DNA of 64,000 bases, taken from assembly GCA_017555905.1 (NCBI GenBank), contig JAFZFP010000023.1, forward strand, positions 62,001-126,000. The letters are read 5' to 3'. This DNA is from Alistipes sp. (GTDB lineage: Bacteria; Bacteroidota; Bacteroidia; Bacteroidales; Rikenellaceae). This document shows positions 58,863 to 64,000 of the stretch, in pieces (position 1 is the stretch's first letter; every line of letters starts with the position of its first letter). The position numbers and the translations under genes were made by a program. The notes below the pieces were generated by a model. It saw only the letters and a list, made by a program, of their open reading frames with translations, searched no databases and was not told the DNA's origin.

Positions 58863-59915
58863 ATGAAGAGATTTTACACTACTATTATCGCCCTCTTCGT
58901 CGCTTCAGCAGCGATGGCGCAGGTGAGTATTGATGAGGTCGCTACCTCGCCAGAGCAGAAGAGTATCGAGACAGATATGAAGTCGCAGGCCGTTGATGCT
59001 AACTACGTTTCTGAGGCAGCACAACGTGCTGAGCGCCTCGCTATCCGCAAGGAGCGCAATACCGTAGATTTTACCGCTAACCTCCACGGCTCTCTCACAG
59101 CATTCAGCGAGTCTTGGCAGGCCGCAGGTGATAACACCATCACTATCTTGGCAAACCTCAACTTCTTGCACACCTACAAAAAGGGTCGCTTCACATTGAC
59201 AAATACCGCATCTGCAAAGTTCGGTTACAACAATATGAAGATGGAACTCGAGGGTAAGCAGAAGGGTGTATGGTTCAAGAACGTAGATGAGATCGCACTC
59301 TCTACCTCTCCTCAGTGGGCTTTGGTTAAGGATTGGTCGTATGGTGCTAATGTTAAGTTCCGTACCCAGTTTGCCCCAGGCTATGGCGCACGTGGCGATA
59401 AGCAGTTGGGCAACCAGCGTGTATCGAACTTTATGACCCCAGGTTATCTCGATGCATCTCTCGGTTTTACCTACATCCTCCCATCTGAGAAGTTCCCACT
59501 CAAGGTAAACCTCGCGCCTATCGCGATGAGTGCTACCTATCGTGACGATATCCGCACCAGCAACAACTACGGTGTTGAGGAGCCTAACCGCTCAAAGTAT
59601 GAGGGCGGTCTCTCTGTTCAGTTGGACTTCGACAAGACTTGGGGTAAGAATGGTTGGTTGCGCTACCGTACTACTGCATACTCATTCTATGGTTGGGTAA
59701 CCGACCTCTCTAAGTGGTCAAAGGCTGAGGACAAGAGCGCTTACGAGCACGTTGTACCTACCCTCCGTTGGGAGAATACCATCGACATCAAGGCTACAAA
59801 GTATATCTCTACACAGATTTACGTTCAACTCTACTACAACAAGGCCGAGATTAACAAACTTCAGGTACAGTCTATGCTATCTGTAGGTCTTACATACACA
59901 TTCAAGAATAAGTAG
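58863..59915 (+). CDS. DUF3078 outer-membrane protein
   Basis: 350 aa. Signal peptide (…VASAAMAQ), then the DUF3078 pattern SLTAFSESWQAAGDNTITILANLNFLHTYKKGRFTLTNTASAKFGY, FRTQFAPGYGARGDKQ…VSNFMTPGYLDASLGFTYI and a final strand MLSVGLTYTFKNK. It is an outer-membrane barrel of unknown function. The S41 protease gene follows after 40 bases. Confidence 0.87.
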   Translation: MKRFYTTIIALFVASAAMAQVSIDEVATSPEQKSIETDMKSQAVDANYVSEAAQRAERLAIRKERNTVDFTANLHGSLTAFSESWQAAGDNTITILANLNFLHTYKKGRFTLTNTASAKFGYNNMKMELEGKQKGVWFKNVDEIALSTSPQWALVKDWSYGANVKFRTQFAPGYGARGDKQLGNQRVSNFMTPGYLDASLGFTYILPSEKFPLKVNLAPIAMSATYRDDIRTSNNYGVEEPNRSKYEGGLSVQLDFDKTWGKNGWLRYRTTAYSFYGWVTDLSKWSKAEDKSAYEHVVPTLRWENTIDIKATKYISTQIYVQLYYNKAEINKLQVQSMLSVGLTYTFKNK

Positions 59916-59955
59916 TAGCATCGCCCGAACGTAGGGTGGTGCATAAAGTGAGGTT

Positions 59956-61689
59956 ATGGAGGAGAATAAAGAGAAGAAGGAGAGTAAGAGAAGGGGTTGG
60001 CTCGGCGTAGCCATCGCCGTTGGCTTGGCCTGCATAGTGTGGATAAGCATTGGCATAGGTCGTGTCATCGAGAACTACCGCACTCGTGTCATCATAGAGC
60101 ATCTGTCCAACCAGATAGGCACCTATGAGGATGGTATGGCGGAGTTTGCAACCGAGGCTAAGGCACTGAACGACATAATGTCGGGCAACGACAAACTCCT
60201 TCAGACGATTCTCACCATTCGTAACAACTACGTAGATCCCATACCTCTCGATACACTCTACGAAAAGGCTATCCCCGCATTGCTCTCGGAGTTGGACCCT
60301 CACTCGGAGTATATCCCAGCCAAGATGTTCGACCGTGTGAACGAGTCGCTCGAGGGTGAGTTCGATGGCATCGGCATCGTCTTCAATGCCTTGACTGATA
60401 CCATCACGGTACTCAATGTCATACCCCAAGGTCCATCCGATAAGGCTGGTGTGCGCCCAGGAGACCGCGTCATTCTCATCGACGGACAGGAGGTGGCAGG
60501 CAAGGGGCTTCCACAGGACTCTATGGTGCGCCTGATGCGTGGTCCGCGTGGCTCGAAGGTGAAACTATCGGTCAAGCGAGGCTCGCTCGACAAGTATGTA
60601 GACTTCACAATCACACGCGCCCCTATAGAGTTGCATAGCGTGGAGACCGCATTTATCCTCGACAAGGAGGCTGGCATTGGCTTCGTGCGTCTGTCGCAGT
60701 TCTCTCGTACCTCATACGCTGAGGTGCGCGAGGCATTGGATAGGCTCTCGGAGCAGGGTATGAAGAGCCTTATCCTCGACCTTAGAGGTAACGGTGGAGG
60801 ATTCCTCGACCAGGTGGTCAAGATAGTAAATGAGATATTGCCTAAGGGTAACCTTATAGTATATACCGAGGATCGCCACAAGCAACGTATAAACGAGTAT
60901 AGCAATGGTATTGGTGGCTACCACGATATCGACATTGTGGTACTTGTGGATGAGTTCAGTGCCTCGTCGAGCGAGATTCTTGCTGGTGCGGTGCAGGATA
61001 ACGACAGAGGCCTTGTAATTGGCCGTCGCACCTTCGGCAAGGGCTTAGTGCAGGCACAGATACCCTTTGCTGATGGCTCGGCCGTGCGCCTCACCGTAGC
61101 ACGCTACTATACCCCTACGGGCCGTTCGATACAGAAGCCATATACCAATGGCGATGAGAAGTCCTATCAAATGGACCTTATCAACCGCATCAACCACCAC
61201 GAACTATTCTCGGCCGATTCGATACATTTCGACGACTCGATGAAGTTTACTACGCCTAAGGGCCGTACGGTCTATGGCGGAGGTGGTATTATGCCCGATA
61301 TCTTTATCCCCGTGGATACGCTCTACTACTCGCCCTATTATAATAAGGTGTGGGATGGTAACGTACTCTATCGCTATACCCTCGATTTCAGCGACCGTCA
61401 CCGCAAGGAGTTGGATAGGGTGACAACCATCGAGCAACTCGATAGCCTATTGGATGGATGTAACCTCCTTGAGGAGTTTATAGCCTATGCCGAGCGCAAT
61501 GGTATCCCGCGCAACGATGCGGATATCGCAAAGTCTAAGGAGGTCATCAATGCACAGATTAGGGCATATATTGGCCGTAATTGTATGGGTGACGACGCTG
61601 GCTTCTACCATAATATATATCCAGTGGATGATGCCTTGCAACGCGCAGTGAAGGAGATTAAGAGAGGAAACGCTAAAATTAAGAGATGA
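59956..61689 (+). CDS. S41 family C-terminal processing protease
   Basis: 577 aa. One N-terminal membrane helix (15-36), a PDZ domain (about 135-220) with DGIGIVFNALTDTITVLNVIPQGPSDKAGVRPGDRVILIDG, then the S41 core with SLILDLRGNGGGFLDQVVKI. The catalytic dyad is Ser337 (FSASSSEILAGA) and Lys362 (FGKGLVQ), 25 residues apart as usual. A C-terminal helical domain (~440-577) follows. It trims periplasmic proteins. It overlaps the next small gene by four bases. Confidence 0.94.
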   Translation: MEENKEKKESKRRGWLGVAIAVGLACIVWISIGIGRVIENYRTRVIIEHLSNQIGTYEDGMAEFATEAKALNDIMSGNDKLLQTILTIRNNYVDPIPLDTLYEKAIPALLSELDPHSEYIPAKMFDRVNESLEGEFDGIGIVFNALTDTITVLNVIPQGPSDKAGVRPGDRVILIDGQEVAGKGLPQDSMVRLMRGPRGSKVKLSVKRGSLDKYVDFTITRAPIELHSVETAFILDKEAGIGFVRLSQFSRTSYAEVREALDRLSEQGMKSLILDLRGNGGGFLDQVVKIVNEILPKGNLIVYTEDRHKQRINEYSNGIGGYHDIDIVVLVDEFSASSSEILAGAVQDNDRGLVIGRRTFGKGLVQAQIPFADGSAVRLTVARYYTPTGRSIQKPYTNGDEKSYQMDLINRINHHELFSADSIHFDDSMKFTTPKGRTVYGGGGIMPDIFIPVDTLYYSPYYNKVWDGNVLYRYTLDFSDRHRKELDRVTTIEQLDSLLDGCNLLEEFIAYAERNGIPRNDADIAKSKEVINAQIRAYIGRNCMGDDAGFYHNIYPVDDALQRAVKEIKRGNAKIKR

Positions 61690-61940
61690 TGAAGAGAGTT
61701 GTAGGAACGCTGTTCTGCCTTGTTGCTATTGCCGTTATGGTCTTTGCCGTTCTTAACTATGGCAACTATCGTTCTATGTGCTTCGATGCTTCGGAGAGTG
61801 CGGAAATGGTGGAGGAGACCGAGGATTTGCCTTGTGCCGAGACCTGCGATAGTCTCGCCGTAGAGCCAGTTGTGACCCCAGAAGAGGTCGTTGAGGTGGT
61901 GGAAGAGCAGAAAATTGAGACCCTTGATACCGAAAATTAG
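61686..61940 (+). CDS. Small membrane-anchored acidic protein
   Basis: 84 aa. One hydrophobic helix (about 4-24) and then an acidic tail rich in Glu, Val and three Cys (MCFDASESAEMVEETEDLPCAETCDSL). It starts inside the protease stop codon (ATGA), so it is translationally coupled to the S41 protease and may be its partner or regulator. I do not recognise a family. Confidence 0.7.
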   Translation: MMKRVVGTLFCLVAIAVMVFAVLNYGNYRSMCFDASESAEMVEETEDLPCAETCDSLAVEPVVTPEEVVEVVEEQKIETLDTEN

Positions 61941-62177
61941 AGGATAGTGGGGCAAAAAATAGAGAAAAAAGGTGCTTGCTACCACAAAAAGTAAGGGTGC
62001 AGGTAATCTTGTTTTGAGAAATTTTACGACCTCATACCCTAAAATCACGAAAAAAAGTGAAAAATTCTTCAAAAATCTTGATTGTTGTAATTAGATGATT
62101 ATTAGACGATTATATGGTTTTGACGAAGGACTGCGAAAAAAAGTTGCAAAAAAAGTGTAAAAAAGTTGCAAAATAAT
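61941..62177. other. AT-rich intergenic region
   Basis: About 240 bases rich in A runs, with a repeated AAAAAAGTTGCAAAA-like string near 62146 and 62161. No gene or clear terminator is seen. Confidence 0.5.
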
Positions 62178-62207
62178 TTGCAGAATAAAAAAAATGATAT
62201 ACCTTTG
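62178..62207 (+). promoter_or_regulatory. Promoter of tRNA-Gly
   Basis: TTG 62178-62180, 19-base spacer, TACCTTTG 62200-62207. Confidence 0.82.
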
Positions 62208-62257
62208 CACTCGCAATCGAAAAGGTTGTAGTCGTAAAATTTTAAGATGTTAGTGTT

Positions 62258-62330
62258 GCGGAAATAGCTCAGTTGGTAGAGCACAACCTTGCCAAGGTTG
62301 GGGTCGCGAGTTCGAGTCTCGTTTTCCGCT
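62258..62330 (+). tRNA. tRNA-Gly (anticodon GCC)
   Basis: Acceptor GCGGAAA (62258-62264) pairs with TTTCCGC (62323-62329), with discriminator T at 62330. D arm AGCTCAGTTGGTAGAGC, anticodon loop TTGCCAA (GCC), T arm with GTTCGAGTC. CCA is not encoded. Confidence 0.97.
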
Positions 62331-62372
62331 CAAAATGAGAAAGACAGCTTCAGGCTGTCTTTTTTCATTTTG
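62331..62372 (+). terminator. Terminator after tRNA-Gly
   Basis: Core stem AAGACAGC / GCTGTCTT with T run, enclosed by CAAAATGA / TCATTTTG, so the whole 42 bases are palindromic. Confidence 0.87.
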
Positions 62373-62660
62373 TACTCGCGCAAACTATGACTCGCACGAA
62401 GCGACCCCAATACTCCCCTTTCAGGGGTTGGGGGTGTAAATATAATTCGCGAGATAATGCCCACGCGAAGCGGGGGTTCGAGTCTCGTTTTCCGCTCAAC
62501 GCACGAAGGATAGCATAAAGCTATCCTTTTTTTTGTGCGTTTCGCGGAAGAGTCCGCGACCATATATACAATCCCTCCAAACCTCCCTTTGATAAGGGAG
62601 GCTTTGCTGGAGCGGAAAACGAGATTCGCCACGAAGCGACCCCGAGTTGCCCCCTGTCAG
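62373..62660. repeat. tRNA-Gly-derived repeat tract
   Basis: Contains a direct copy of the tRNA-Gly 3' end (GTTCGAGTCTCGTTTTCCGC, 62476-62495), an inverted altered copy (GAGCGGAAAACGAGATTCGC, from about 62611), and two ACGAAGCGACCCC blocks (about 62398 and 62631). Each block is followed by a C-rich/G-rich hairpin and TGTAAATATAATT. No gene is seen. Confidence 0.8.
62500..62539 (+). terminator. Second terminator in the tRNA-Gly tract
   Basis: AAGGATAGC / GCTATCCTT stem (62506-62528) with eight T, enclosed by CGCAC / GTGCG. It follows the duplicated tRNA-Gly 3' end. Confidence 0.85.
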
Positions 62661-62759
62661 GGGGTTAGGTGTGTAAATATAATTCCAGTAAAGTTATTTA
62701 CTCTCCACAAAAGCGGCTCCTTCCGCGAAGTTAGCAATTTTTGCAATACGGTGTGTGAT

Positions 62760-63221
62760 TTACTCTAAAACGTACACCGCCTTATCGCTGTACCTATCGA
62801 GGGTGAAATGCAGGGTGCTGAGGGAGCTGGTGTTGTCGAATTGCGTGAAATAGATCTCATCGGCGAGGCCGGCGGCGCCCCAGTTGCGTTGTTGGGTGGA
62901 GTTCCAGCTATGGCGCGTGTAGCCACGAAACGAAATAAACAACAGTCGGTCCTCGTCAAAAGCGGCTTGCAAGTGTGGCGGAACCTTCTTATAAAGTGCT
63001 CGGCCGAGCGCAAAAATCACGGGATGATGCCGTTTGAGCAGGTAGTTTAGAATCTCTTTTTCGAGTGGGGAATGAAAGCCGCTGATGACGACTTTGTCGG
63101 TTTGGCAGATTGATTCGGCCCATTGCAGCGCCAATTGCGTGTCGTGTGGCGTTGCTTTACGCGATGAGAAGAATGCCACTAACTCTCTATCGAGCAAGTC
63201 CTTATTTCCGGATAAGTCCAT
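62760..63221 (-). CDS. DprA/Rossmann-like small protein
   Basis: 153 aa. Single alpha/beta domain with FSSRKATP, then VVISGFHSPLEKEILNYLLKRHHPVIFALGRAL and DRLLFISF, resembling the nucleotide-binding core of DprA/LOG-like proteins found in Bacteroidales. It lacks the remaining DprA regions, so DNA processing is only an analogy. The start codon directly follows a T6 run and lies in a predicted hairpin (63206-63250). Confidence 0.7.
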   Translation of the reverse strand: MDLSGNKDLLDRELVAFFSSRKATPHDTQLALQWAESICQTDKVVISGFHSPLEKEILNYLLKRHHPVIFALGRALYKKVPPHLQAAFDEDRLLFISFRGYTRHSWNSTQQRNWGAAGLADEIYFTQFDNTSSLSTLHFTLDRYSDKAVYVLE

Positions 63222-63489
63222 AAAAAAGCGCAGGCTACTGCATTAACTTATCCCATACCGAGGTCTTGGCTACCTGTAAAACGAATAAGCAACACAGATA
63301 GCCCACGCCGGATTATATATCACATACACCGAGCCAATCGGTGATGGAGATATGCACCAAACGCAGACATCTGATTGCGAATCTTCGTTTTACTTAAACG
63401 GCCAAGTTTCGGTATGGAAGATTACGACAATAAAATGTCAACTAATATGTATGGCACAACAACCGAGGTCGTTAGCCGTAACAAAGATA
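63206..63489 (-). promoter_or_regulatory. Structured leader upstream of the DprA-like gene
   Basis: On the minus strand a -7 element TATCTTTG (complement 63482-63489) is followed by a ~260-base leader. It contains a hairpin CACCGA/TCGGTG, a 10-bp stem GGCTATCTGT/ACAGGTAGCC, and GGATAAGT pairing with ACTTATCC across the start codon. A short GCAG/CTGC hairpin plus T6 sits immediately before ATG. This suggests attenuation or translational control. No known riboswitch was recognised. Confidence 0.4.
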
Positions 63490-63544
63490 TAGAAAATTTT
63501 TGAGAAAGCGTGAATTTATGAAAAACTCTTGTGTGGGAATTTGT

Positions 63545-63552
63545 TATCTTTG
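63545..63552 (+). promoter_or_regulatory. -7 element TATCTTTG of a candidate small RNA
   Basis: TATCTTTG on the plus strand; no TTG at standard spacing. Confidence 0.5.
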
Positions 63553-63558
63553 CGAAAC

Positions 63559-63645
63559 ATCGCCAGATTTAGGGTGCAACCGCAGTGGGCTATAACTATG
63601 TGGATTGCGAGTGGAGAGAAAAAGTTTCGGCTTTTTCTCTTTTTA
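63559..63645 (+). ncRNA. Candidate small RNA, ~87 nt
   Basis: Lies between a -7 element (63545-63552) and a terminator (AGAGAAAAAG / CTTTTTCTCT, loop TTTCGG, then TTTTATT; 63615-63645). A frame starting at 63598 crosses the terminator and looks accidental. Confidence 0.4.
63615..63645 (+). terminator. Terminator of the candidate small RNA
   Basis: 10-bp perfect stem with six-base loop and T run. Confidence 0.75.
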
Positions 63646-63768
63646 TTGTCGATTGTCAGAAGTTGTCAAAAATGTGGGGTTACTTTGTGTAAAGTCCCCC
63701 TTAATTGTTTGGAACGGTTGAGAATTTTTCTCACGAGCCGACCAAGAAACTATTAAAAATTGTATGTT

Positions 63769-63912
63769 ATGTCACTTTGGGATTGGCTGCTTGCAGCGTG
63801 GATTTACGAGGAGATTTTCGATGACGATTCGAATGATAGATCGTGCGATGATGCTCGCGACAATGATTCGTATCGTGATTACGACTACGATGACTATGAA
63901 GAGGATTTTTAA
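63769..63912 (+). CDS. 47-aa acidic small protein
   Basis: ATG at 63769 to TAA at 63910-63912. Begins MSLWDWLLAAWIYEEIF, an amphipathic Trp-rich segment, then an Asp/Tyr-rich tail (RDYDYDDYEEDF) with net strong negative charge. No signal peptide or known family. The organised composition, rather than random codons, is the main support. Confidence 0.5.
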   Translation: MSLWDWLLAAWIYEEIFDDDSNDRSCDDARDNDSYRDYDYDDYEEDF

Positions 63913-63943
63913 GGTATTTTACAATGTTTAATAGGATAATTGC

Positions 63944-63951
63944 TAACTTTG
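63944..63951 (+). promoter_or_regulatory. -7 element TAACTTTG at the right edge
   Basis: TAACTTTG just before a frame that leaves the window. Confidence 0.5.
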
Positions 63952-63982
63952 TATGAAAAAGCAAGATATATTGCAAGGAGTT

Positions 63983-64000
63983 ATGGATATAATAGAAAAA
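63983..64000 (+). CDS. Start of a gene cut by the right edge
   Basis: ATG at 63983 preceded by AAGGAG, giving MDIIEK before the window ends. An in-frame ATG at 63953 lies only two bases after the -7 element and is therefore an unlikely start. Nothing can be said about function. Confidence 0.35.

Noticed and set aside
63529..63756. 75-codon frame near the right edge
   Set aside because: Contains a -7 element and a terminator hairpin; better explained as a small RNA locus.

Overview
The window is chromosomal DNA of a member of the Bacteroidota, most likely order Bacteroidales and plausibly a gut Rikenellaceae/Alistipes-like organism (the family is a guess; the phylum is well supported). Evidence: promoters of the Bacteroidota form TTG-N19/20-TAnnTTTG recur throughout; many genes encode lipoproteins or outer-membrane barrels typical of the phylum (fimbrillin-like, FISUMP, BACON, BspA-type LRR, CotH, DUF3078); housekeeping genes lack clear Shine-Dalgarno sequences; none of the three tRNA genes encodes CCA. 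No rRNA, insertion sequence, prophage or CRISPR array was seen.

Layout. 1-3.3 kb: leftward operon of a FAD dehydrogenase, a sodium:solute symporter and a membrane protein cut by the window edge. 3.4-4.4 kb: tRNA-Leu followed by long hairpin repeats derived from its 3' end. 4.5-7.4 kb: BspA-type LRR and CotH lipoproteins. 7.4-11.4 kb: leftward operon of an RluA-type pseudouridine synthase, ispG and recO. 11.5-13.6 kb: a radical SAM/lipoprotein cassette with three small lipoproteins, one only 58 aa. 13.7-14.5 kb: tRNA-Ser with two truncated tRNA-like copies. 14.5-16.8 kb: patatin with an outer-membrane barrel. 16.9-23.2 kb: pheS, TPR protein, EnvC-like factor, ybeY, mnmG. 23.2-26.4 kb: a perfect parS-like palindrome, then ilvE and metG, which contain two weaker copies. 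26.7-29.8 kb: fructose-bisphosphate aldolase, DUF4435, SUI1/YciH and rlmH. 29.9-36.6 kb: surface lipoprotein region. 36.7-43.4 kb: aspartokinase, Sel1, galE, barrel protein, MscS channel, rmuC. 43.6-46.1 kb: candidate small RNA and ABC transporter. 46.2-52.5 kb: a degenerate glycoside hydrolase family 2-like protein and a 1616-aa STAND/NLR-like ATPase. 52.6-58.7 kb: porin, nucleoside-recognition transporter, ResB-like/CcsA and a tri-haem cytochrome c peroxidase. 58.8-61.9 kb: DUF3078, S41 protease and a small acidic protein. 62.2-64 kb: tRNA-Gly with its own downstream repeats, a DprA-like gene with a structured leader, a candidate small RNA and a 47-aa acidic protein.

Functional links. ResB/CcsA (cytochrome c maturation system II) sit directly upstream of the tri-haem peroxidase that needs them. 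The radical SAM enzyme lies downstream of three lipoproteins, two or three sharing a Tyr-Gly-x-Pro motif, its likely substrates or partners. The EnvC-like protein has lost its metal ligands and probably activates amidases.

Main points of interest: (1) the isolated 1616-aa NLR-like gene with a TIR/DUF4062-like N-terminus, a candidate single-gene defence system; (2) all three tRNA genes are followed by tracts holding direct, inverted or truncated copies of their own 3' ends with extra terminators, and two loci share a separate ~90-nt module, which looks like an uncharacterised tRNA-associated repeat family; (3) a parS cluster suggesting an origin-proximal position; (4) short genes that length-limited gene calling would miss (58 aa, 46 aa, 47 aa).
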